Source: Murimonas intestini (GTDB taxonomy: Bacteria > Bacillota > Clostridia > Lachnospirales > Lachnospiraceae). From it: DNA of 64,000 nt. Made by a program: the position numbers and the translations under genes. The notes under the pieces are model-generated. The model was not told where the DNA came from and did no database searches. It was given only the letters and a program-made list of their open reading frames with translations. Below, one piece after another: positions 23,735 through 31,848 of this stretch (positions within the stretch are counted from its first letter, which is position 1; the number at the start of each line of letters is the position of its first letter). The DNA is taken from contig NZ_JANKBI010000013.1 in the NCBI RefSeq assembly GCF_024622195.1, positions 62,001 through 126,000 of the forward strand. The letters run 5' to 3'.

Positions 23735-25240
23735 ATGTTAAAAAAATACAGAGAATATATAAAACCGGTCCTGCAGGGCTGCGCTGTCCTGTTCTTCGCT
23801 GTCCTGCTGGGCATCTGGGCCGGATCTGATCCGGCCATCCCCGCTTCTGTCCCTGAGGCAGAAACGGAATCCGGGGCCTGGCGCCCCGGCAGCAGCCGGA
23901 CGGAGTCTGAAACTCAAGTCCCCCCTGCTCCCGGCAGTTCTGAAATGGCGTCTGGATCTGATACAGAAGCCCCAGCCGGATCAGGCGCAGCTGCAGTAGT
24001 CGAATCTGATGCAGAAACAGAGGCTGAATCCGATACAGATGCTGCGGCTGAATCAAATGCAGGCGCCAAGTCAGAAGAAGAGACGGAAACAGACAGCAGG
24101 AAAGGAACTGGAAATGTCACCGGGAACGGCTCTGAAAATACTACGGAAAAAGACTCTGAAAATACCACAAAGAACAGCTCTGAAAGCGGAACGGAGACAG
24201 AGATAGAGACAGAAGGGCATATGGATGTGGACCGCCTGTACAAACCGGGTGATATCCTCCGGACAGACAGTGAAAATCCTCTTCTTCCGTACTCACAGTA
24301 CAAAATATCTGATGAGCAGGCAGACTGGTTCATAATTCCTGAGGATTTTATCGAAGCGTATCTCAAAAAATATAAGCTTATAACTTCAGATATAAAGATA
24401 GAGATCACAGAAGCCCCTCTCTCCTGGACAGACCTGGAGACTATATTGACATATATGACAGACAGATACGAAGGAAGGTGGAGCATTTATGTAAAGGATC
24501 TGAAAAATGACAGATCTATCATCATCAATGACCAGCCCATGGAAGCTGCCAGCCTGATCAAGCTCTACATTATGGGGGCAGTATATGAACAGATGGGAAT
24601 GAATGCCATCGATGACAATCTGACAATCTCCGACGCTCTGTATAATATGATCACTGTCAGCGACAACGAGTCAGCGAACACTCTTGTGCGTGCGCTGGAC
24701 CCTGACGGCGATCATTCCAAAGGAATGGTAATTGTCAACAATTTCATCCGGGAATACGGTTTTACAAACACTGAACAGGTCAACGGGCTGGCTGATCCCA
24801 GTCTCTGGTCTGATGACGGACGCCTGAACCAAACCTCCGCCAAGGACTGCGGTATGTTCCTGGAATATGTCTACAGGGGGGAAATGGTCTCCCATCTGGC
24901 TTCCAGGGAAATGGAATCCCTGCTTCTGGGCCAGGAGATCGACTATAAAATACCGGACAGCCTGCCGTCTGAAGTAGTTTCAGCAAGTAAGACAGGGGAG
25001 GTAGAAGGGTGCGAAAATGACACGGCTATCGTCTATTCACCGGGAGGAGACTATATCATCTGCATTATGTCAAATGGCTGGTCAGATGACGCACAAGCCG
25101 TCAGCAGGATCCATTCCTTAAGTGAAGCTGTGTATGCCTTTTTCAATCCTGATTCCGGATATACTATCACGCTTCCTGAAGGACAGCTGGAAGAAAGTGC
25201 ACCTCTGACAGAATACGATATACTGGAGGAGACTGAATAA
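23735..25240 (+). CDS. Membrane-anchored serine hydrolase of beta-lactamase/transpeptidase fold
   Basis: The 501-residue protein has one N-terminal membrane helix (about residues 12-30), a disordered Glu/Ser/Thr linker to about 165 and a class A beta-lactamase-like domain. The active-site motifs are SLIK (273-276), SDN (309-311) and KTG (419-421). Such fusions in Gram-positives are usually uncharacterised envelope enzymes or muropeptidases rather than antibiotic-resistance enzymes. The catalytic omega-loop Glu of true beta-lactamases is not obvious. It probably shares the nagZ transcript. Confidence 0.8.
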   Translation: MLKKYREYIKPVLQGCAVLFFAVLLGIWAGSDPAIPASVPEAETESGAWRPGSSRTESETQVPPAPGSSEMASGSDTEAPAGSGAAAVVESDAETEAESDTDAAAESNAGAKSEEETETDSRKGTGNVTGNGSENTTEKDSENTTKNSSESGTETEIETEGHMDVDRLYKPGDILRTDSENPLLPYSQYKISDEQADWFIIPEDFIEAYLKKYKLITSDIKIEITEAPLSWTDLETILTYMTDRYEGRWSIYVKDLKNDRSIIINDQPMEAASLIKLYIMGAVYEQMGMNAIDDNLTISDALYNMITVSDNESANTLVRALDPDGDHSKGMVIVNNFIREYGFTNTEQVNGLADPSLWSDDGRLNQTSAKDCGMFLEYVYRGEMVSHLASREMESLLLGQEIDYKIPDSLPSEVVSASKTGEVEGCENDTAIVYSPGGDYIICIMSNGWSDDAQAVSRIHSLSEAVYAFFNPDSGYTITLPEGQLEESAPLTEYDILEETE

Positions 25241-25241
25241 T

Positions 25242-25844
25242 ATGCAGATGTCAGATCATAAAATAAATAATACATCAGCTGCCTGTGCAGATAATATTAC
25301 AATACGCACTGCATCAGAAAAAGATGCCCCGGAATTGTTGTCCATATATGCACATTATGTGAAGAATACGGGAATTACCTTTGAGTATGAAGTCCCGTCC
25401 GAAGATGAATTTGCAGGCAGAATACGTGGTATATTGTCAAAATATCCTTACCTTGCGGCAGTTTCAGAGGGCAGAATACTGGGGTATGCGTATGCCTCAG
25501 CTTTTAAAGACAGGGCAGCCTATGCCTGGTCTGTGGAAACTTCTATCTACATCCGTGAAGGCTGCCATGGCAGAGGTACGGGCACCCAGCTGTACCGCGC
25601 TCTGGAAAATGCTTTAAGCAGACAGAACATATTAAATCTGAATGCATGCATTGCATACCCCAATCCTGAGAGCATAAGCTTCCACGAAAATCTGGGATAT
25701 ACCACCGTGGCACATTTTACAAAATGCGGGTATAAAGCAGGACAGTGGTATGATATGATCTGGATGGAAAAAATGCTGGGATGCCATCCTGATCCCCCCA
25801 GCCCCTTTATTCCCTTTCCAGAACTGCCGGAATCCATAAATTAA
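25242..25844 (+). CDS. GNAT family N-acetyltransferase (phosphinothricin acetyltransferase-like)
   Basis: The 200-residue protein has an acetyl-CoA site GCHGRGTGTQLYRALENAL and the family-specific pieces FEYEVPSEDEF, YAYASAFKDRAAYAWSVETS and a GQWYDMIWMEK-like end. Pat-like enzymes acetylate small amines such as amino-acid analogues; the true substrate is unknown. It starts one base after the preceding stop and its ribosome site GGAGGAG lies inside the end of that gene. A Pro-rich tail of about 20 residues is added after the domain. Confidence 0.85.
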   Translation: MQMSDHKINNTSAACADNITIRTASEKDAPELLSIYAHYVKNTGITFEYEVPSEDEFAGRIRGILSKYPYLAAVSEGRILGYAYASAFKDRAAYAWSVETSIYIREGCHGRGTGTQLYRALENALSRQNILNLNACIAYPNPESISFHENLGYTTVAHFTKCGYKAGQWYDMIWMEKMLGCHPDPPSPFIPFPELPESIN

Positions 25845-25991
25845 TCAGGATTATCAGGAGATTTCGACATTTAGTTTCAATTTATTCACAATTAGTTCCT
25901 ATTTCCTTAATGATTTCTTGGTAAACTTAAGATAATCATAATATTATCTGTTTTTTATCAGAAGCAAGCTTAATCATACGGGGGGATGGGA

Positions 25992-27119
25992 ATGGCTGAT
26001 AACAGTAGGACAAAATATTCAAAATTCAGAAGACCTGCAGCAAAAGGGATTATCAGTGTGATCCTTTTATCCGCAAGCACACTTTTGCTTTTTATTGCCG
26101 ATAAAAGCGCCGTATTTGCCCAGTGGTACTGTGACTATGTCTACAGATACCTGGTGGAAATATTCGGGCGCTTTTTTTCATTATTTCCTTTCTCTGTGTC
26201 AGAAATTGCCCTGTATACCCTGCTGCTGGGACTGTGCGGGGGATTTTTAGTGTTCCTGTACAGGATAGCGTTCAAAAAATCCAGGCTGGTGACCCTGGCC
26301 AAATCAGGTACCTCACTGCTGCTTATCCTCTCAGTGCTGCTCTTTACTTATACACTGGGCTGCGGCATCAATTACAAAAAGGCTTCATTCTCCCGGCAGA
26401 ATAATTTGTTTACCCGGGAGTACACAAAAAATGAGCTTGCAGACCTCTGCCGTAAGCTCACTGAAGATGTTAATTACTGGGCCCCCATGGTTGCCAGAAA
26501 TGAAGACGGAGTAGCTGTTGAAGGTTCCGGGCTGAAAAAAGAGGCGGTGAATGCCATGAAGTCTTTAAGCCAGTCTTATAAAGACCTCCAGGGCTACTAT
26601 CCAAGGCCAAAAAAACTGCTGGTGTCAGATATCCTCTCTGTACAGAAGACAAGCGGCATCTACTCCCCGTTTACCATAGAGGCAAACTATAACAGTGATA
26701 TGACAGCCTTCAATCTTCCTTTCACAGCATGCCATGAGCTCTCTCATCTCAGAGGGTATATGCAGGAGGATGAAGCCAATTTTATAGCTTATCTGGCATG
26801 TATGAGCTCTGACTCTCCTGATTTTAAGTACAGCGGCAGTCTCCTCGCATGGATCTATACTACAAATGTACTTTACAGGACAGATGCAGACCTTTACAGC
26901 CAGGTGCGCAGCAGCCTCCTTCCCGACGTAGAAGCCGACTTAAATGCCAACACCATGTTCTGGCGCCAGTATGACGGGCAGATAGCAAAGGCTGCTTCCA
27001 AGGTAAATGATACATATCTGAAAGCCAACGGAGACAGCGACGGTGTCAGCAGCTATAACAGGATGGTAGACCTGCTTGTGGCATATGACACTGCCACCCT
27101 AGCCGCCGCGGACAGATAG
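25992..27119 (+). CDS. DUF3810 membrane-associated putative zinc metallopeptidase
   Basis: The 375-residue protein has three membrane segments (about residues 20-37, 66-90 and 105-122) and a C-terminal domain with HELSH (248-252) followed by EDEAN (about 259-263), the HExxH...E pattern of gluzincin-type metallopeptidases. DUF3810 proteins are conserved in Clostridia and their targets are unknown. I start at ATG 25992, six bases after GGGGGG, rather than ATG 25986, which touches that site. A dispersed repeat follows directly. Confidence 0.82.
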   Translation: MADNSRTKYSKFRRPAAKGIISVILLSASTLLLFIADKSAVFAQWYCDYVYRYLVEIFGRFFSLFPFSVSEIALYTLLLGLCGGFLVFLYRIAFKKSRLVTLAKSGTSLLLILSVLLFTYTLGCGINYKKASFSRQNNLFTREYTKNELADLCRKLTEDVNYWAPMVARNEDGVAVEGSGLKKEAVNAMKSLSQSYKDLQGYYPRPKKLLVSDILSVQKTSGIYSPFTIEANYNSDMTAFNLPFTACHELSHLRGYMQEDEANFIAYLACMSSDSPDFKYSGSLLAWIYTTNVLYRTDADLYSQVRSSLLPDVEADLNANTMFWRQYDGQIAKAASKVNDTYLKANGDSDGVSSYNRMVDLLVAYDTATLAAADR

Positions 27120-27136
27120 CGGCGGGCGGGCTCATG

Positions 27137-27220
27137 CCCGGGTTTTGCAGCGCGAAACGGCGTTTCTTGCCGTTTCTGTGCATCGCGGAGCGTGTTACTG
27201 GTGACGAAGTGAGCAGTAAC
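27137..27220 (+). repeat. MITE-like dispersed repeat, copy B (left end missing)
   Basis: From CCCGGGTTTTGCAG the sequence follows the family core: GCGCGAAACGGCG, the GAAACGGC/GCCGTTTC hairpin and TGCATCGCGGAGCGTGTTAC. It ends in GTGAGCAGTAAC. The left terminal repeat is absent. Its right end touches the stop codon of the convergent ABC permease gene. Confidence 0.8.
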
Positions 27221-27988
27221 CTATAATTGTTTTTTCCTGAACACTGCACAGGAAAGCCCCAAAAACAGGGCAGTAAGCAGCACTGCCGTAAGCAGAGGCC
27301 TCATAAAACCTGCCAATCCCATATTTCCTTCAAGCAGGCTCATATTATTGGAGATCAGTCCTGTTGGCATCCACCGTCCAAGATCCGGGATGATACCAAG
27401 CAGAAACTGTATGACTACAATTCCTCCCATGAACAGCAGGCTTCCGTACATACTGGCAAAAAGTGAGCCGCCCAGCAAAGCCGCCGCTATCAGAAGCAGG
27501 CCAAATATCCATACTCCTGATACAGCTCCTGCCAAAAGAACAGAATCAGCTGAATCTTCCCAATAGTAATTTGTATACAGGAGGGTGATGATAAAGCTTA
27601 GAGCATAGCTGCATGTCCACATGATGCCCCAGGCAGTAAACTTAGCCAGAACTACTGTATTTCTTGAGAGTCCCTTTGTCAGCAGATTTATGAGCGTGCC
27701 TTTGGATATCTCGTTTCCCAGGATACCGCCAAAAAGTACGGCAGCCACGATCAGCCCCATCTGAGGTATGTTTTTAAAAAACTGCATCCAGGAGTTCATA
27801 ACTGACGGTTCCCCCAACTCGATCGTCATGCCTGCCGGCATTAAAGCAGCCAGCAGATCTGGTGTGAATTTAGCTGTAAGAGGGTTCATCAGTCCCAGAA
27901 CGCCAAAAATGATACCCATTATCAGAAGCTTATATGTCCTGCTCATCTCCAGAAATTCCTTTTTTACAAAAGCTGCATATGCCCTCAT
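27221..27988 (-). CDS. ABC-2 type transporter permease (YxlG-like)
   Basis: The 255-residue protein has six predicted membrane helices and the ABC-2 pattern NEISKGTLINLLTKGLSR in its first cytoplasmic loop. It overlaps the ATPase gene by four bases (ATGA), so translation is coupled and the two form one exporter. The stop codon abuts the repeat at 27220. The exported substrate is unknown; related operons in Bacilli act in envelope stress or antibiotic and peptide export. Confidence 0.85.
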   Translation of the reverse strand: MRAYAAFVKKEFLEMSRTYKLLIMGIIFGVLGLMNPLTAKFTPDLLAALMPAGMTIELGEPSVMNSWMQFFKNIPQMGLIVAAVLFGGILGNEISKGTLINLLTKGLSRNTVVLAKFTAWGIMWTCSYALSFIITLLYTNYYWEDSADSVLLAGAVSGVWIFGLLLIAAALLGGSLFASMYGSLLFMGGIVVIQFLLGIIPDLGRWMPTGLISNNMSLLEGNMGLAGFMRPLLTAVLLTALFLGLSCAVFRKKQL

Positions 27989-28902
27989 TCCACCACCTCC
28001 ATAAAAAGGTTCTCAAGAGAAGGCTCCAGCACTTCTATCTTCAGAGGCATATCATCCATACCAGCCAGTCCGCACAGAATGGCCTTCTGTACTTCTCTCG
28101 TATTGCCTGAGCAAAGGATCACTTTTCTTCCCTCTCTCTTGACATCCGCCCCTGTCTTTTTAACAAAATCCATAGCTTCAAACCCGGCAGCCTCTTTTTC
28201 TGTTCCGAACTCCGCCAGCAATTTCCCGCTCCTGTGCTTTTTCTTGATCTCATCCAGCGGCCCTTCCAGGCGCAGACGCCCCTGATCCAGCACTGCTATC
28301 CTGTCGCAGACGCGCTCTACGTCGGAGAGGATATGTGTGGAGAAAATAACTGTAGTCTTTCCCTTAATGTTCTCTAAAATATCCAGTATCTCCTTCCTTC
28401 CCACAGGGTCCAGAGCCGATGTGGGTTCGTCACATAACAGAAGTCTTGGCTCATTTAAAAGTGCCTGGGCAAACCCCAGGCGCTGCTTCATACCCCGTGA
28501 AAAGCCGCCGATCTTTTTATTTACATTCTTCAGCCCCACCAGTTCAAGAAGCTCCCCGCTCTTCTGTTTCAGGCTACCGGACGGACACCCGGTTATTTCA
28601 CCGCAGAGCCTGAGATATTCTGCCGGACGCATATAATTGTAAAATTCGGGAACATCAGGCAGATATCCTATATACCTGTTGGTATCTGTCTGCCCGTATC
28701 TGACCTGTTCATTGTATACCCTGATACTGCCCTCATCCGGCTTTAACAGCCCCAAAATCATTTTCATAGTAGTGGTCTTCCCTGCCCCGTTCTGTCCAAT
28801 AAATCCATAGACACAATTCTCGGGAACTTCAAACGACAATCCCTCTATCACTGTATGGCTTCCAAACCTTTTTACTAATCCTTTGATTTCAAGAGCATTC
28901 AT
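27985..28902 (-). CDS. ABC transporter ATP-binding protein (YxlF-like)
   Basis: The 305-residue protein has Walker A GQNGAGKTT (about residues 37-45), signature FSRGMKQRLGFAQAL and Walker B LLLCDEPTSALD, followed by a C-terminal extension of about 80 residues found in drug and bacteriocin exporters. It is coupled by four-base overlaps to the PLDc_N gene upstream and the permease downstream. Confidence 0.9.
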   Translation of the reverse strand: MNALEIKGLVKRFGSHTVIEGLSFEVPENCVYGFIGQNGAGKTTTMKMILGLLKPDEGSIRVYNEQVRYGQTDTNRYIGYLPDVPEFYNYMRPAEYLRLCGEITGCPSGSLKQKSGELLELVGLKNVNKKIGGFSRGMKQRLGFAQALLNEPRLLLCDEPTSALDPVGRKEILDILENIKGKTTVIFSTHILSDVERVCDRIAVLDQGRLRLEGPLDEIKKKHRSGKLLAEFGTEKEAAGFEAMDFVKKTGADVKREGRKVILCSGNTREVQKAILCGLAGMDDMPLKIEVLEPSLENLFMEVVE

Positions 28903-29102
28903 TCTTCTTCACCCCTGCCTGCCGCAAAGTAAACTATCGGCCCTATAAATTGCACAATGACTACAAAAATACACCAGAAAACTTTATTGCCAAATCTATA
29001 ATTCGGATGCCTCAGCACATGGATCAGGGCTGTCAGTGCCAAGGCAACCTCCAATACGATAAGCGGTATTAAAACCGGCAGATATTCTATTAACACATCC
29101 AT
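28899..29102 (-). CDS. Small membrane protein with PLDc_N domain (YxlE-like)
   Basis: The 67-residue protein has two membrane helices (about residues 5-28 and 42-60) and the PLDc_N pattern with an HPNYRFGNKVFW loop and QFIGPIVYFAAGR. It contains no phospholipase domain. In the B. subtilis yxl operon an equivalent small protein lies beside the ATPase and permease genes. It starts one base after the HTH gene stop region. Confidence 0.8.
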   Translation of the reverse strand: MDVLIEYLPVLIPLIVLEVALALTALIHVLRHPNYRFGNKVFWCIFVVIVQFIGPIVYFAAGRGEEE

Positions 29103-29103
29103 C

Positions 29104-30210
29104 CTATTCCCCTCCCAATTTGAATTGTAAGCTTTCAGCCATTTTTATGAATTCCTCCTTCTTGGCCAGCCTGGGCAAAGAAGGGTTGTTTGTCAAGCCT
29201 GCAAGCAGAGACTGCCTGATCGTTCTGGCATCCTTTGGCGCTTTGTTCCCCGGTTCAAAATTATTGATCCAGGCATCCACTCTGTCAAAATATTCATCCC
29301 CGTGCAGTGAATACAGATCCGGAGATGTAGTGCAGACCCTCACATACTCCTTCAGCATGCCAAGAGCTTTTTCATCCATCTCTGCACCGCAGTACGCCTG
29401 TGCACATACCATATAAAAGTTAAGTGTGGCGCAGGGATGCATACTTTCTATGTGATACAGATCTATCACGCCCCTTATCCTTTGTATTGTTTCCTCCACC
29501 TTCTCCATATCATCCTGCTTTAAATATACAAATGCAACAGCATCGCTTATCAGGGACAGAAGGTATTGATACATGTTTGTCTGGAGTACCTCCTCTGCCT
29601 TCTGAGACTTTCCCATAGCCAGGTAAACCTGGGCAAGCATTGCCCTTTCCTGGTTCAGAGGATTTATGTCCTCCCCCAGGATCTCCAGAGCCTTCTCCGG
29701 CTTCTGCTGTGTCAGATAACAGCAGGCTCGCATAAATGCTGCCTGCCTTACGTCTTCCATGTCTTCTCCCTCTTTTTCCACCCGGAGGCAGAGACTGACA
29801 ACCATTTGCAGAATCCTGTCCATATCCCCGCTCTCTGAAACATGGTTTAACAGCAGCAGCGCCATCTGGCGAAGGAGCGGAAAGCAGGAATAATATTTCC
29901 TGATGATCTCCTCACATTCTTTTAATACTTCCTCAAAGGGCCTGCTGGCAAATTCTGACGACAGCCTGTAATAGAGCTTTCTTATATCTTCCTTTAGCAT
30001 CTGCGGCTCATATCCGATCAGCTCATCTGTGCTGATATTAAAAAACGCAGCCAGCTGCGGAAGAAGCGTAATATCAGGATAAGACTGCCCTGTCTCCCAT
30101 TTTGACACTGCTGCCTTTGATACTCCCATGGCAAAAGCCAGCTCATCCTGCGTGACACCCCGCTCATGCCTCTTTCTCATAATAACTCTGCCCAGATTAA
30201 TCTCTTTCAT
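29104..30210 (-). CDS. XRE-family regulator with TPR-like C-terminal region
   Basis: The 368-residue protein has an N-terminal HTH_3 domain (about residues 5-60; RGVTQDELAFAMGVSKAAVSKWETG) and a long all-helical part with repeated A/L-rich pairs (EKALEILGEDINPLNQERAM, QKAEEVLQTN) that look like TPR units. Such regulators often sense peptides. As first gene of the operon with the ABC exporter it probably controls that exporter in response to a ligand. AGAGGTGA lies before ATG 30210. Confidence 0.82.
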   Translation of the reverse strand: MKEINLGRVIMRKRHERGVTQDELAFAMGVSKAAVSKWETGQSYPDITLLPQLAAFFNISTDELIGYEPQMLKEDIRKLYYRLSSEFASRPFEEVLKECEEIIRKYYSCFPLLRQMALLLLNHVSESGDMDRILQMVVSLCLRVEKEGEDMEDVRQAAFMRACCYLTQQKPEKALEILGEDINPLNQERAMLAQVYLAMGKSQKAEEVLQTNMYQYLLSLISDAVAFVYLKQDDMEKVEETIQRIRGVIDLYHIESMHPCATLNFYMVCAQAYCGAEMDEKALGMLKEYVRVCTTSPDLYSLHGDEYFDRVDAWINNFEPGNKAPKDARTIRQSLLAGLTNNPSLPRLAKKEEFIKMAESLQFKLGGE

Positions 30211-30230
30211 ATCTTCACCTCTTTTATACC

Positions 30231-30258
30231 ATTATAAAGGAACCTGCCGGAAACACAA
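30231..30258 (-). promoter_or_regulatory. Promoter of the HTH/ABC operon
   Basis: On the minus strand TTGTGT (30253-30258) and a perfect TATAAT (30231-30236) are separated by 16 nt, 20-50 bases before the start codon. The spacer contains CCGGCAGG, related to the CGGCAG...CTGCCG hairpin at 30295-30312. Confidence 0.6.
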
Positions 30259-30463
30259 TGGAGTAAAAGTTAATTAATCTTCAAAAAAATCAACCGGCAG
30301 TGTACCTGCCGATAATTTCCCCTTCCCTGTACGGCAAATCTGTAGTAAAATTCTAAAGAAGCGGGAATGTTACTATCATCTCCCAAGACAGCACAAAATA
30401 TAAAATTGTAAGTAACTGTTCCATGACAGGGCAGTTGCAATAGTACAGAAGGGATACTGCCAT

Positions 30464-30727
30464 ATGAGAATTTGGGGTAAGATTATTAAAGATAACCACC
30501 TGGTGCGTGATGCTGTCATCACAGACACCGGAAACGACACAAGGACACATAAGGTGTTCCATGCATTAGATGAGCTCTGCTATGAGTTTGACCTTGGCAA
30601 GCCAATCTGGCTGGATGCCACTGCATCAGAATTCAAACGTCACAGCAAAGCCCGTTTTTATCAGGATAACTTTATTGAACAGATTGATTTTGACTATTTA
30701 GAGCTTCAGGTGATTGAAGAGGACTGA
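30464..30727 (+). CDS. Conserved hypothetical protein, 87 residues
   Basis: The product begins MRIWGKIIKDNHLVRD and has a central KVFHALDELCYEFDLGKPIWL segment, a KRHSKARFYQDNF patch and an acidic end. I recognise the sequence style as a small protein widespread in Lachnospiraceae, with no known function. No signal peptide or membrane helix is seen. GAAGGG precedes the start. It has no partner on the same strand. Confidence 0.7.
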   Translation: MRIWGKIIKDNHLVRDAVITDTGNDTRTHKVFHALDELCYEFDLGKPIWLDATASEFKRHSKARFYQDNFIEQIDFDYLELQVIEED

Positions 30728-30752
30728 TAATTGAAAAGGACTGACACAGACT

Positions 30753-31721
30753 TTAGATCAGGTTCCTCTTTTCACCTTCTAAAAATGCTTTTACATTCAG
30801 ATATACTTCATCCACGAGCCGCTGCCTGGCCTCTCTTGTCGCCCAGGCCACATGAGGCGTGACGATCAGTTTCCGGCTGTCCTTTATCTGCAGCAGGGGA
30901 TTATCCGCCCTCATGGGCTCCACAGAGATCACATCCAGCCCCGCGCCGGCGATCATGCCCTCATTTAACGCCGTTACAAGATCCTGCTCATTCACAATAG
31001 GGCCTCTGCCCACATTGATCAGGATTGCCGTCTTTTTCATCTGCTTAAAGGCCTCCAGATTCATCATTCCCTCAGTTTTGTCATTTAACGGCGCATGGAT
31101 GGAGATGATATCAGACTCCTTCAGGAGCGTCTGCCAGTCTGCCTGTTCATAATCAGGATTCTTATTTTTTCCCGAAGTGGAATAATAGATCACCCGGCAT
31201 CCAAAAGCCTCCGCCGCCTGTGCCACGCTTTTTCCTATATCACCCAGTCCGATGATTCCCCAGGTCATTCCCTTCAGTTCATGGATGGGTGTGCCAAAGT
31301 GTGTAAATATATCACTTTTTACATACTCACCGTCTTTTACATACTTGTCATAATAGGCCAGCTGCTGCGTCAGAAACAGGGCCAGAGCAAATGTGTGCTG
31401 TGTGACTGAATCTGTAGAATATCCCCCCACATTCGCCACGGCTATGCCTCTTTCTTTCATATATTCTCTGTCAATCATATTAGTGCCCGTAGCCGTCACT
31501 GCTATCATCTTTAAATGTGCAGCTTTCTGGAGTGTGTGCGCATTCATAGGCACCTTATTGTCTATGATGATGTCTGCATCCGCCACACGGTCGATCACCT
31601 GATCCTCCCAGTCCGTCTGTCCAAATTTTGTCACATGTCCCAGCTTATCAAACACGGACAGGTCTATATCTTTTCCCAGAGCATTTGCTTCCAAAATTAC
31701 GATTTTCATTGAAGTGTCCAT
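30753..31721 (-). CDS. D-2-hydroxyacid dehydrogenase (glycerate/hydroxypyruvate-type)
   Basis: The 322-residue NAD-dependent enzyme has WGIIGLGDIGKSVAQAAEAFG for the dinucleotide, the substrate Arg in INVGRGPIVNEQDL, Glu in GLDVISVEPM and the acid/base His in TPHVAWAT. It reduces a 2-keto acid to the D-2-hydroxyacid; glycerate or hydroxypyruvate is the usual substrate for this subgroup, but residues do not settle it. I prefer ATG 31721 because ATG 31733 touches the GGGAGG site; ATG 31709 is a further option. Confidence 0.88.
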   Translation of the reverse strand: MDTSMKIVILEANALGKDIDLSVFDKLGHVTKFGQTDWEDQVIDRVADADIIIDNKVPMNAHTLQKAAHLKMIAVTATGTNMIDREYMKERGIAVANVGGYSTDSVTQHTFALALFLTQQLAYYDKYVKDGEYVKSDIFTHFGTPIHELKGMTWGIIGLGDIGKSVAQAAEAFGCRVIYYSTSGKNKNPDYEQADWQTLLKESDIISIHAPLNDKTEGMMNLEAFKQMKKTAILINVGRGPIVNEQDLVTALNEGMIAGAGLDVISVEPMRADNPLLQIKDSRKLIVTPHVAWATREARQRLVDEVYLNVKAFLEGEKRNLI

Positions 31722-31848
31722 AATCTTATTCATCCTCCCGGCCCTTTACAGGGTAATATAAATATTCCAGTATTTATAATAGTTCATAGGTTTCTATATA
31801 AGATTATATTTGATTATATCCTGATTTACAAGAACAACAGTAATAGTC

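Noticed and set aside
23914..24486. Ser/Val-rich minus-strand frame
   Set aside because: It is the antisense of the disordered linker of the serine hydrolase, whose catalytic motifs confirm the plus strand.
23735..25240. Serine hydrolase considered as an antibiotic-resistance beta-lactamase
   Set aside because: SxxK, SDN and KTG are present, but the membrane anchor, long linker, unclear omega-loop Glu and pairing with nagZ fit an envelope enzyme better.
28899..29102. PLDc_N protein considered as truncated cardiolipin synthase
   Set aside because: Length, overlap with the ATPase gene and the Yxl-like order indicate a complete small membrane protein.
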